Assembly: GCF_950023065.1 (NCBI RefSeq)
Contig: NC_088678.1
Span: forward strand, 40,972,580-41,036,579
Direction of reading: 5' to 3'
DNA: 64,000 bases
Origin: Planococcus citri
Taxonomy: Eukaryota > Arthropoda > Insecta > Hemiptera > Pseudococcidae
Under the pieces are notes generated by a model. That model had not been told where the DNA came from, made no database searches, and was given only the letters and a program-made list of their open reading frames with translations. Both the position numbers and the translations under genes were made by a program. This document shows, in pieces, positions 1 through 11,700 of the stretch (its first letter is position 1; each line of letters starts with the position of its first letter).

Positions 1-3000
1 TACAATGCGCTTCTTGACGCGCTTCAACCTTTAAATATTTAACCAAGTTGGCGCTTTCGCTATTCCCCGCTCCTTACCGGTATTACCTAACTTTTGAAAA
101 TTCAACCCCGCAGGAAATACGAAACAGCATTGTTACATTTACCCTTCAACGCAATACACCGCGGTTTTGAATCACACGTTGCCACGATTCTGCTACTATC
201 CGCAAAATTTATAACCGGAAAGGAATTTTTCCCTGGTAAAAAACATATTTCATTTAGCTACCTTTTTTTATATTCTTTTCTTGAATGGAGGTGCACGAGA
301 GGTTATAAGAGAAGACGTTACGGGTTGGATAGGATAGGAGAGAAGAGATTTAGTTTGGAAGAATGTTAATTGAGTAAGCAAAACCTAGGGTAGATTTTAA
401 ATGACAAGCACGGATACGAAATAATTAAGGTCACGTACGCGACATAAGTACGTAGTACTGCTGCTGCTCTCGATGTTTATGTTTACTCCTATAGAATCCG
501 GGGCTCGTGTTGGTGTTACGTTTAATCCCTTTTTCTTACTTCTTCCCTTGTTTCTGGTTCCCCTGACGCCTACATTACTCTTATAGCTAACCGACTTGGT
601 AACTTGAATGAATTGTTGATGAAATTGATTGAAAGCTTTGCAAATTATTCTTTTTTCAATTGTTATTGAAATCGAAACATGAGATGAATTTTTTCCGCAG
701 CATTATGGTGATATTTTGGAGAAAATATCGAAAAAAAATTTTCGTTGAAATTTTCTGTGCATTCAGATTGTTGAATAATAGAAGATCTGAGAAAAAAATT
801 ATTCATTTAAAGAAAGAAAATGACGACTTTTTTTGGAAAAAAATTAGAAAATCTCAGAAAAAATAAATAAAAAATTCAGTAAAATATGTAGGTACCTATT
901 ATTTCGATTTGCAAAGCTTCAGCAGCTGAAAATTGGGAAATTTTTTTCAAGCCCTGGACTGTCGGCAAATTTATTTTCAATTAGAGATTTTCAAGTCAAG
1001 GGGTGCCCTTGCATTTCAACGACTCGTGACTGGAGTTTTATTCATGCCAATGTTATATGGATGAGTGGCTGTTTCATTGCTGAAAATTTCTCTAGTTTTC
1101 TTTGGACAAACATTCGGCATAATTATATTGGCTGAATCAGCGTTATCCAGCAAAAAAATCGAGCCATGTCTTTTTTGAAAAATGCAACCCAACATTACAG
1201 GCTTTAGAAAAGTGCTCAAATAATTCGGAGGCGAGATTGTTCAAAAAATGCATTGGTTGCGAAGCAACTCTTGAAATTTCTTTTAGAGTTGGAAGCAAAG
1301 TTCATCCTACCCCACTCCCAAAATCTCCGGTAAAAACCTGTAAAACACTACAAATTATAACAGTAGGTATTTCGCCCGAGGAAAAAAATAAATTACCGTA
1401 ATTTTACATTTCCTAATGTATGACATTCGTGTACCTGCCATTTATATGCTAATTAGAGTACCTGTATCCGGCTGAAGAAAAAAACAACCCGACGAAAATT
1501 TCAAGCATGGTACTTGGGGTGATAATCAACGTACGAGTACAAAAGGAGGAACCCTGGCTTCGGGGTTGTTTTTTTTTTCAAAACTAACAAAACAATATGG
1601 AAAAGGTTAACAGACCTACGAAACATATTATGTCATCTCTCTACTATCCGGTGTGCAAATCACGTTTGTGTATCCCGAGTATGTGTTTGTGTACATGTCT
1701 GAGAGGCAGGGGAGAAGTACATACGTAGGGCATGAGGGGAGGGGGTTGAGAGGATGCTGGCGAAGCGTGCGAGAGACGCGCGATGATGGAGCCATGAAAA
1801 ATGAGAACGTTGATAGCGCGGAGGATGTTTCAAGAGGTATTTTATATGTAAATTAACATTATATTTTACAGAGAAATTATGCCTCTCGAAAGTAATTAAA
1901 TGCCCCTCGTGGCACCGTCTTTCTATAACGCGGGTATATAGTATAAAAGCTCCTGAATCATGCATAACGATAATGTCTCTTAGATTAGCATTCTTCCATT
2001 ATTATAAACTCTCGTGTTAGTATTTGCAGCATTGCCGCGTGTATGGCTGGTACGTGTGTTAAATCGGCTACGACGTCGAACCCCCACCTGCCCCCTGTTC
2101 TGGCTCCTGCCAGGGAATATGCGACTATTAGCTACGATACACGGTAGCCCATGGTAAAAGGCGGCAAATCGTTTTTGTTTTACCTTGTATGTATAGGTGT
2201 ACTATGCAGATATAACAACGTATAATACGTTAATTGAAAATTGTAATAATAATCAATTTTAGGGCTAAGTATCTGACGTCTAATCTCGCCCTCATCCTTT
2301 CACTTGCTTCTCGAACCTCGATATATTGTACAAAAACGGTGTTCATATCTCCTTAATTATGGCGTAGGTAGGATAAAAATTATTAACCTAGCAATATACC
2401 AAACGAGATATTGTAGGTACATTGTTACCTATACATTATTCATCGTGTTAAGAAGGTACGCGAGTACATATATTGAAATTTAATTTCGAAAATTCGTCGC
2501 CCAAGTATTACGTACATCAAACACACAAGTTTTCTCTCACATACACACCGCAATAAAGAAGAAGTTTTTGCGATTCGAGTCGAGTAGAAACTGTCGTCGT
2601 CGCCTTTATATGCAGTTTGTTTGCAAGATGCAAACAAGTGCATGCAATAAACCCGCAGTCTACGTATACGCGACAAATACTTTAGCTCGGATAATAATTC
2701 AAACGTGTACATGTAAGAAAACGAAATTATGGTATAACAGCGAAATTAAGATATTTCTATAACGGTATTTTAATAAAAGCTCGGTATATTTGTCTTACGT
2801 CAGTTGTTGTTGTCGTCGTCGCCGCGAATATATACGAGAAATGGTATTTTAGTTATTTCTCAAATTTACATAAAGTTTTGACTCGCGAATACGTGTAATT
2901 GAAAGAGATACGCGAGACTTTTTAATGCAATAAACCTCTTTAGGTTGGTTAAAATTCCTTTGCTTGGAGTATGTGATGAAGTTCATGCTGAGATGGGAAC

Positions 3001-3060
3001 AGAATGCAGGAAATGATTTTGATTGAACAAACAGAGCAGAACTGAAATAAGTATCTATGT
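1..3060. other. gene-free AT-rich stretch
   Basis: No supportable gene. Reading frames are short (up to about 100 codons), mostly low-complexity, and show no recognisable domain. A GTT/GTC-rich triplet tract lies near 2803-2823. The words GTAGGTACCT and TACGTACG are scattered through it. It may be intergenic or intronic; the sequence does not say which. Confidence 0.6.
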
Positions 3061-3250
3061 GTTGACCCATCCTCATCTGTCACTTTTGAATCCCACATGT
3101 CGAAATTAATTTCGACCCTGTGTCAAGCTAATTGTCGATGTAATTGTCGACCAATGTTAATCGGCATTCATGTCAACAATTGGCTTGACACAGGGTCAAA
3201 ATTTACATTGACATGTGGGATCCAAATGTGACGGATGTGGATGGATCAAC
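3061..3250. repeat. palindromic hairpin MITE, about 190 bp
   Basis: The left arm (3061 to about 3132) and right arm (about 3177 to 3250) are imperfect inverted copies. Both contain GTTGANCCATCC at the outer end, then TGTCAC, CCCACATGT and CTGTGTCAAGC toward the loop. There is no coding capacity, and a target duplication is not clear. Words from the arms (ACATTGACATGT, GTTGATGTAA) recur loosely at about 3671-3710, 4416-4455 and 4570-4610, so a larger family or older fragments may lie around it. Confidence 0.6.
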
Positions 3251-3301
3251 ATTGGCATCAAAATTTACATCAACCTCCTGCTATGTAAAATCATAAAATT
3301 T

Positions 3302-3466
3302 TAAGGAGAGGCTATACTGAATTTATGGGTATACTTATTCCCATAACTTATACTTAAGCTTGGTTTATACTGAACTGAATGTCCGTTAACGTAAAAATTG
3401 CCTTTGTTTAGGGTTAAGTTCAAGGTTATGGTTAAATTCAGTATATGTATTGTAGCCCCTCCTTTA
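3302..3466. repeat. short TIR element (MITE), about 165 bp
   Basis: AAGGAGAGGCTA...TACTGAATTTA at 3303-3325 is inverted at 3432-3464 with one small gap in the alignment. TA dinucleotides flank both ends, as expected for a Tc1/mariner-type insertion. There is no ORF. The exact termini are uncertain by a base or two. Confidence 0.45.
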
Positions 3467-4097
3467 GTTAAAAATTAGCAATTTTTTCCAAAAATGATTT
3501 CCTGTAAGGTGGCTATTGCCTGTGCTGAAAGCAGCATCGACACGAAGGCCATCTCTGACTGAGAGATACAGGCCAAAAGTAAAGTCTATGCAATCTAGAA
3601 GTTAATTATAATCTCTTTATATTGAAAAAGGTGGAATACTTTATCTAAGAGTACTGAACTAATACATTTTCATGTCAACAACTTGTTGATGTTAATGTTG
3701 ATGTCAACAAAAATACATCCACAATCGTTGTGGTTGTGGTTCCATGTCCTTTGCAGGGCATTGGAAATCACATTTTAGTGGTACTCTAACAGGGTGAGGC
3801 GAATGCTTATGCCACAGCGATTATTCTGGGGAATCGACGTTGTTTTGAGCTTTCACATAGTAGTTTCCTGTTGATTTCTACACTATCTACAAAGTAGCAC
3901 ATACATTGCTAGCTGGGTTTTTACAACCCTGAGTTCAGTAATCACTGCTACCTATAGTTGCTCAAACCAGTTACAGCTTTTTGATACCTGCAACCAATTA
4001 TGTACCTGCATTTCTATTGCCTCTACTGTTCTGGTGCTCGGAGCTTAGCGTGTGATAGATGTTAAATGCACTACAATGGATACATTACATGTTAACG

Positions 4098-4178
4098 CCT
4101 GCGTCTCTAGCAGTATTTGAACCCACAACATCTTGTTCAGAAAGCCGTGGCTCAACCCACTATGCCACTGAGCGCTCT
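4098..4178 (-). repeat. tRNA-derived SINE head (pol III promoter boxes)
   Basis: Read on the minus strand from about 4178, the sequence has an A-box match (TGGCATAGTGGG, plus positions 4157-4168) and, about 55 bp further on, a B-box match (GGGTTCAAATA, plus positions 4114-4124). This spacing is typical of a tRNA-type internal RNA polymerase III promoter. The rest does not fold obviously as a functional tRNA and no anticodon arm was confirmed, so a SINE head is more likely than a tRNA gene. The body would run toward lower coordinates (about 3.5-4.1 kb); its 3' end was not identified. Confidence 0.55.
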
Positions 4179-4866
4179 ACAATATCAACGTAATTTTCTA
4201 AATTTGAGAAATCTTTGAAAATTTGGTCGAGGTTGATGTATATCATCGACAACTCCAAAGTATGGACAAATGAATAATTTTTTCAATGCCATAAAAAAGT
4301 GTTTTCCTCTTTAAACAAGATCATATTCTTAAATGTTTACCAAACTTTTAAACACTAAAACAGGCATTTAAATTCTGAAAAATTGGTCAACATAGTTGCA
4401 TAGATATAAATTTTGAGCATCAAATTTTACATCAACATGTCAAGATGGCATGTTAAGGTTTCAGAAATAATGAGAAAATTTCGAAAACTTTTATTAACTT
4501 AGCTTCTTTACATTCAGAAGATTGCTACTAAATACTTGACTAATTGATCACTTTTCCATCATTATGTTGAAAAAAAAACGTAGTCGATGTAAATGTGGAC
4601 GTTGAAAATTGTTGACTCATACTGGCAAAGTAGTGATGCAGAAAATCAATGCAACTATCAATGCTATCAATAGTAAATGACTATCAATGCCAGAAAAAAT
4701 CATCTCTTTTAGCCAGGTTTGCAGGAAAAAAATGAATTCAAGTTTGGTACAACCATTGATAGACTATCAATGGTACCGATAGTCCGGAACTAATCTTGCA
4801 AAACTCTGAAAGATGCCATCTGATACGTTAGGAACCAACCATCATAGACTAGGTACCTACCTACCT
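4179..4866. other. gene-free stretch with ACTATCAATG-type short repeats
   Basis: No gene is seen. Between about 4636 and 4790 the words ATCAATG and ACTATCAATG occur repeatedly in both orientations. The stretch ends in an ACCT-repeat that receives the first hAT-type element. Confidence 0.5.
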
Positions 4867-5818
4867 TAGGGTGCGGCCCAATTGTATGAAAAAATAATTG
4901 TTTTTAAATTTTCAACGGCACTACCTCAAAAAAGTTTCATTAGACTGTAAAAATACAGAATCCAAAATTTGAGCAATTTCCACAAATATTTAGAGGTCGC
5001 TCAATGCCCATTTGTGAGGAACGGGGGTCGCGCGCCCGAGCCTACAACATTTCCACCATAGTACCGTGGACAACGCGACGTGTTCTGCCTCACGCAGTCG
5101 CGCTCAATGTTACAACTCCTTTCAATTACTTTATACAACGAATGATACGTTAGCTCATCTTTTCCTAACGTCAGGGTTGTACAAAAAAATATTAAAAAAA
5201 GAAAAAAATTGTTTGAAACGTTTTTACCTGCTAAAAATAAAACGTATTAAAAACGCGTTTTAAATGACTTTTAAACAAGATTTGGTGTTGTTTTTTCCCC
5301 CAATTTCTTTTGTGCTTAGTGATTTCTATGCTACGAGTTTTAATGTACATGGTATATTGTGTAATTCTTCCAATAAAGTATTAAGTTGCACATATCCTAC
5401 AAGTTAGGTACTATTCTGTGTAAGTATCTTATACCTCAAATCCGCACAAAACAAAAAACCATTATAAAAATTCCTGGCTGTAATTTATTCTTCACAAAGT
5501 ATCAGAAATTCATATTGTGCTTAGAAAATTGAAAAATATACATGATGCGCTAGTATTTCCTTCAGTACTTAGGTAATCTTGTTGAGAGAAGTTCGTAACA
5601 TTGAGCGCGAGGGGATACGTCGCGTTGTCCACGGTACTGTGGTGGAACGTAGTGTGCTCGTGCGCGCGACTCTCGTTCCGCACAAATGGGCTTTGAGCGA
5701 CCTCTAAATATCAATTTTTCGAAAAACTGTTCAAATGGTATTTTTTTTTTATAGAATTGAACAAAATTACGGGTAGTCCAATTTATTTTTTCAAACTTTT
5801 GTTTTGGGCCGCACCCTA
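4867..5818 (+). mobile_element. non-autonomous hAT-type element, copy 1 (952 bp)
   Basis: The termini are TAGGGTGCGGCCCAA and its inverse, fitting the hAT terminal consensus that starts YARNG. The 8-bp flank ACCTACCT is present on both sides (4859-4866 and 5819-5826). That flank lies in an ACCT-repeat, so on its own the duplication is weak evidence. Long imperfect subterminal inverted arms (about 4992-5127 and 5582-5709) share GAGGTCGCTCAA, CCCATTTGTG and GTACCGTGGACAACGCGACG. No transposase is encoded. A 65-codon frame inside is open but resembles no protein. An apparently identical copy lies inverted at 7783-8734. Confidence 0.85.
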
Positions 5819-7782
5819 ACCTACCTTCCTACCTACCTACCTACCTACCTAATAAAATGCATTGTAATCAATCATATCTCCTTCAGTTTTGAAGATGAGT
5901 TGACGATTTGATTTATTCTGTTAAATATCGTCTTGGAATAAAATTATTTAATATTACAACTTTGAGGAACCGACGTAAAGTAACCCTCAAATTTGCCTTT
6001 TCAGTTTTTAGAATCAGTAATTCAATGTACTTACGTAATATGTCATGTGTATATTCAGCAATCTCAAATTAGGTACCTACATATATCGTCATGTAGAAAT
6101 TCGATGAAATTTTCAAATTTCGGGGGAAAATGACCGCGCGAATAATTACGTACGTATTCAAAACGAAAATTACACAAACGCTAACGTCATAATCATTTCC
6201 AACTGAAAGCGTTATCTCAAAAGAGCAGCTCTATTTACATCACCGTCAATAATTCCGACTAAAATTATAATTTTAGCCGCAAAATGTATATAGGTACCTG
6301 TAGATTGGTTTAATGCTCCATTTACCTGCCACTATTGAAAGAGGTGATTTATTCCTATTATCTGTGGCTAGGGCTTTTCATAGGTGTACCAATTCACTCA
6401 AACGTTGTGGTATTTCATGTAGGTAAATATTGCGGTCGGATTTCCGAAGGTATTGGTACCTACTGGCTGTAAACTACATAGGTATCTAACATAATTTTCT
6501 AGAACTAGATAGTTGAGTTGTTCCCCTAGGCCAAAAATTGTGGTTTTCCTGAGCCTTTGGTACATATAAGAGAATAGTCATATAATATTGAAATTTCTAT
6601 TTTCACGTATTATGTACTTCCTGAGATGGCCTTCATGCCCGAGTTGTATTTTGCAAAAAAATTGGTATGGGTGAAGTTTTCTTAAAAGTAGGATTTTTTA
6701 TAGGTACCTACTTTCATTTTTCTACTCGTGATATTTTTAAAAGAATGAATGAACAACAGTCTTTGATATTGGACCTCGTGCTCTAAATTTTTCCAATTTT
6801 CAACCAGGTTTTCGAGCACTATAACAAAATGCCAAACTCAATTTACAAGTTAATAAGGGTAATAATCTCTGTGAAGTCTAAAAATACCCACATACAGACG
6901 CATTTTCCTCGAAGTATTCTTTTATCAAAAAAGAACATCGCAAAAAATCCATTAGACCAAGGTGGAAAAAAAGCAGAAGAATTATTAAATTGTCCATGGT
7001 CACTTTCAAAGATTTATGATCAAATGCTGATACGTCCTCGAGACGTTATTAAATTAGGTATTTTTTATATTTCGAAAAGACCTATCCTATCGTATACAAT
7101 AAGATTTGATAAGATTATTCGAGGATTTCCTAACGTCAGACAGAAAGATGAATGCTCTTGACGCCGCCATGTTTATTAGGTATTATTTTTTTCGTTAAAG
7201 AAAAGCAAAAGGAAAAATCTCATTTTAGCATCGCATGTATGTAGGTTATATTATCTTTTTGTTTGTGTGTATTTTTTCACCCACGTCGTTGTGCCAGATT
7301 TTTATATGAGAGTTGTGGGAAAAAGTTTCGAGTTTTTAGAAAATTTACCTTTCTTTTGAACGCATTGCGATGTTCTATGCTTTTTTCCACAAATATATAA
7401 ATCAGAAAGAGGCACCGGTGAAAAACACGCTACGTTGTCAATGCTGAAATACCATAGGTACTCGTACTAGTGGACGATTTGTTTTTATTTCATTATTCAA
7501 TGACGTTTGTAGGTTTTCACCTCGAAATACCAGCATTGAATGAACCAAATATTGAATACCCCTTGGACTCTCATTATATACGAGTAGGAAAAATTTTTCT
7601 AATAAAATGTGAACAGAATTCGTTTGATTTTTAAATTATAAAACTGTAAAAAAAAGATCCAACCTGTACCTAGTTTGATTTTTTTTTTGAAGGAAATCAC
7701 TTGTCAAAAACAAAACTATAAACCATGTGAAAATTCTAGTAAATTTTTTTTATCCTCGTAAAAATTTTCTACTTATGGTAGC
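5819..7782. other. gene-free spacer between the two hAT-type copies
   Basis: It starts with a CCTA tandem run (5819-5851) and continues as AT-rich unique-looking sequence with several TAGGTACCTA words (near 6073, 6289, 6460 and 6697). A 110-codon frame at 6829-7161 has no recognisable domain and was not accepted as a gene. Confidence 0.5.
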
Positions 7783-8734
7783 TAGGGTGCGGCCCAAAAC
7801 AAAAGTTTGAAAAAATAAATTGGACTACCCGTAATTTTGTTCAATTCTATAAAAAAAAAATACCATTTGAACAGTTTTTCGAAAAATTGATATTTAGAGG
7901 TCGCTCAAAGCCCATTTGTGCGGAACGAGAGTCGCGCGCACGAGCACACTACGTTCCACCACAGTACCGTGGACAACGCGACGTATCCCCTCGCGCTCAA
8001 TGTTACGAACTTCTCTCAACAAGATTACCTAAGTACTGAAGGAAATACTAGCGCATCATGTATATTTTTCAATTTTCTAAGCACAATATGAATTTCTGAT
8101 ACTTTGTGAAGAATAAATTACAGCCAGGAATTTTTATAATGGTTTTTTGTTTTGTGCGGATTTGAGGTATAAGATACTTACACAGAATAGTACCTAACTT
8201 GTAGGATATGTGCAACTTAATACTTTATTGGAAGAATTACACAATATACCATGTACATTAAAACTCGTAGCATAGAAATCACTAAGCACAAAAGAAATTG
8301 GGGGAAAAAACAACACCAAATCTTGTTTAAAAGTCATTTAAAACGCGTTTTTAATACGTTTTATTTTTAGCAGGTAAAAACGTTTCAAACAATTTTTTTC
8401 TTTTTTTAATATTTTTTTGTACAACCCTGACGTTAGGAAAAGATGAGCTAACGTATCATTCGTTGTATAAAGTAATTGAAAGGAGTTGTAACATTGAGCG
8501 CGACTGCGTGAGGCAGAACACGTCGCGTTGTCCACGGTACTATGGTGGAAATGTTGTAGGCTCGGGCGCGCGACCCCCGTTCCTCACAAATGGGCATTGA
8601 GCGACCTCTAAATATTTGTGGAAATTGCTCAAATTTTGGATTCTGTATTTTTACAGTCTAATGAAACTTTTTTGAGGTAGTGCCGTTGAAAATTTAAAAA
8701 CAATTATTTTTTCATACAATTGGGCCGCACCCTA
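7783..8734 (-). mobile_element. non-autonomous hAT-type element, copy 2 (952 bp, inverted)
   Basis: This is the reverse complement of the element at 4867-5818, with the same length. Every internal stretch I compared matched, including a 10-base homopolymer. The 8-bp target duplication ATGGTAGC (7775-7782 and 8735-8742) is unambiguous and differs from that of copy 1, so the two are independent insertions. It encodes no transposase and would need to be mobilised by a hAT transposase encoded elsewhere. Confidence 0.9.
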
Positions 8735-8742
8735 ATGGTAGC

Positions 8743-11700
8743 TTTCGATAGCAATTTTCTTAAAAGCTCGCAGAGAATCGTGGATTTTTGAAATTGGATT
8801 CGTATTGAGCTGTAAAGTTTATAGTGTGCGATGGCACAAATGAAAAAAGTGAAAGATTGTCGAAATTACGGGATATTGATTGACAGTTATATTAAAGGCG
8901 ATAAACTTTTGGCAGGTAAAATACATCTGGGAGAAATACGACGATACACTGTAACCTTGTGGCTAAATGATTATTTTATTACAACTCTCTCTTGGGAAAT
9001 GGGTCGAGCAAAAAGGTTAAACTTGGAGACACACACAGCGCAGTTTTGGCGAAATGAAAGCAGAATTTTATCAAATAACGTGAAAGTACAAGGCCAATCT
9101 GATTTAAAGTTGGGGAAAAGTAAACGTGAATTTTTTTATATTGACAATACGATCACATGAGAGGTTAGTTACCTATTGAAGTATGGTTCGAAATTTGGAA
9201 AAGGGATGCAAAAAAATATCTGCCATTTTTTTTTCAATATAGAATTTTTGAATATTTCAATTTCAGGTCCATTCTCCGTGAAAAAATAAGGCATAAAGTT
9301 GAAATTTGATGCATACAGCTGCACTATTTTTAACCTTCCAGTGGTCATCTAATTTCTTTTCAAATGGCCAAAATTACTATCATCCTTTGCATCCTTAACC
9401 TCCACAGGGTTAGGGTGGGCCTCGTTATTTAATAGACTTTAAAAACTTGAATCTAAAAACTAGGTAGTCAAAGTTAATAAGTTTGTGGCGATTTAAAAAG
9501 TCAAAATCAGTGCTTGAATAATGTTTGAAAAATTTCTATTCGTTCTAGCAAATCTATGTATTTGCAATTGCAAAGTTTTGAAAAATGAATGATAAAAATT
9601 ACACTTTCCTCTTCTTAATACTTTAAAGAAGATAAGATTTTAAAAATCATCAATGATGATCCCGCAATGTTTTCCTGTTTAATTATCTCCACACTAGACA
9701 TTCATGGACATTTTTACTATGGTCAGATTTTATGGTTAAGTAGCAAGGGAAAACGAGGTCTTGGAGTGGAAGGGATGAATTATCACCAGTCGTTTAAAAA
9801 TCTCTTACCTCACATTCTTTGCAAAAAAAATTAAATAAAACAAAAGCTCTGATATCTGCTTTACTGCCTTCCAAAAATTGAACTCTAATTCTCACACGTT
9901 AATAAAATTGCCTAACCGGTTTGCCGTAAATACGAATGAATACTTAGGTGCCTGGTATCGTGATTCATTCTGAATCTCGTTCTCTGCATAAGTTGACATT
10001 ACTCAATACCCACCCTTGATTTTTGCAATATTTTACTTGAACATTGAGATAATTAATTCATCGACTTTGGATTTTTTTCAAGCTAATTGTTCCCAAGTTC
10101 ACCTCAGTTTTGCTATTTGATCCATTTTTGATAATTTTCAGTCCTTTTTATGTCTATTTCCAATGTTTTATGATACTTACCTACTTCTTGTAATTTTTGT
10201 CGAATTTTTTTCCACTTTGACGGTATTTTATTATTATTGTATCTACTGTATTGGTAATTTTTATAATCTATACAATTTTTACAAAATTTTTCTTGAATTC
10301 TGAGACATTTTATCGATTTTTGATCATTTTTAATTGTTTTTATGTCATTTTAACAAGTTTTATGGCTGTTTTATGCCAGTTTTGATGAACTTGTTGAAAT
10401 TTAATTTTTTAAATGTTGAATTTGCAGGGTTTTTCAATGATACTTTATCTAACTTTTGTCACTTCGAAATGCCTTCTGCACATACTTACCCACCTATGGA
10501 CTTCGAGAGAACGTCATCTACTTCATCATTCATACGCTTGAAAATAAAGAAACAAAGAAGTCAAATCGAATGATTTTTTTCCGTGAAAAAAGAGTAAAAA
10601 AGAATCCAATAATATTGAAATCGTATACGTATAGTTTGTTCATTTATAAACATCGAATGTTCATTTTTAAATAACTTCATCTGAATACAAAACGAGGTTG
10701 TAATCTCTTTTCTCGCCAGGACTGTGACTTAGGGAAATATACCATAGAAACTACCGTCTGTATAATACGCCAAAGTATAAATAGGTACACGTTTTTATTC
10801 TATTAAACTTTTCCCATAACACGCGTTAAAACCAAAAACTCAATTTTCTCGCCAATTGCGGATTTTAAATTTATAATTATTTTCAAGACCAGATTTTCTC
10901 CCAGATGGAAAAACCCCAATGAGTCTATATTTAAACAAATACCACCTACGTAATTTTCTCCATCCCTTTACTTGCTTTCTGCCTTACAGCAGTTTCAGCT
11001 GTATGTGTATGAGTAAAAAAAATTTATATTTTATTATTTTTAAAAAAAAAAATCGAACGAACGAACGTACATAAAATCACAATTTTTACACGAGGATGAA
11101 TTATTATCGAAGCGTAATACATTTTGATGGATCAGTCGAGAATAGATGTGAGAGAGAGCTGCATGCTCTAGCGCCATGTATAAGAAGATTAGCACGTATA
11201 TTCAAATAACTACGCCGTTAAACGCGAACAAACGAATATTAGTTTTGAAAACGATAGCTATACATATTTGTATGTACTCGTATATTGTATACGTACTACC
11301 TAGATAGATACATACACGTATACGAAAGTAATATTATAGCAAATAGCTCTATTTTGTACCTTATCTTGCATCTTTTTAAAACGTCGTGTCGCATCGTCTT
11401 GTGCCATCAAATAGATAGATACAAATACACCGTTTACAAGAGCCATATTGTAAACGTACTCGTATAAAAAACGTGCTGCCATTTACCGTACAAAGAGCTT
11501 CGATATTGAAAGCGTAAAAATTCGCGCAAATAAAGTGAAAAATTTAATTTATGTTGGTTCAACAAAGAAAGCGCATGATTGAAAAACGAAATTTAATTAA
11601 AAACGATGATTAAGGTATTTTTTTTGCCAAAGTTTCTTGAACTCTTCGGATACCTTAGCGTATAGTTATTTATCGAACGTAGAGAAAATTGAGGAATAGG

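Noticed and set aside
5066..5263. Identical 65-codon frames in both hAT-type copies (also 8338-8535 minus)
   Set aside because: The identity follows from the copies being identical DNA. The frame is low-complexity at its end, overlaps the subterminal inverted repeat and resembles no protein.
6829..7161. 110-codon frame
   Set aside because: No domain, no homologue recognised, and composition like the surrounding non-coding sequence.
8831..9160. 109-codon frame starting with ATG
   Set aside because: No recognisable motif; frames of this length are expected by chance in 64 kb. An isolated exon cannot be ruled out.
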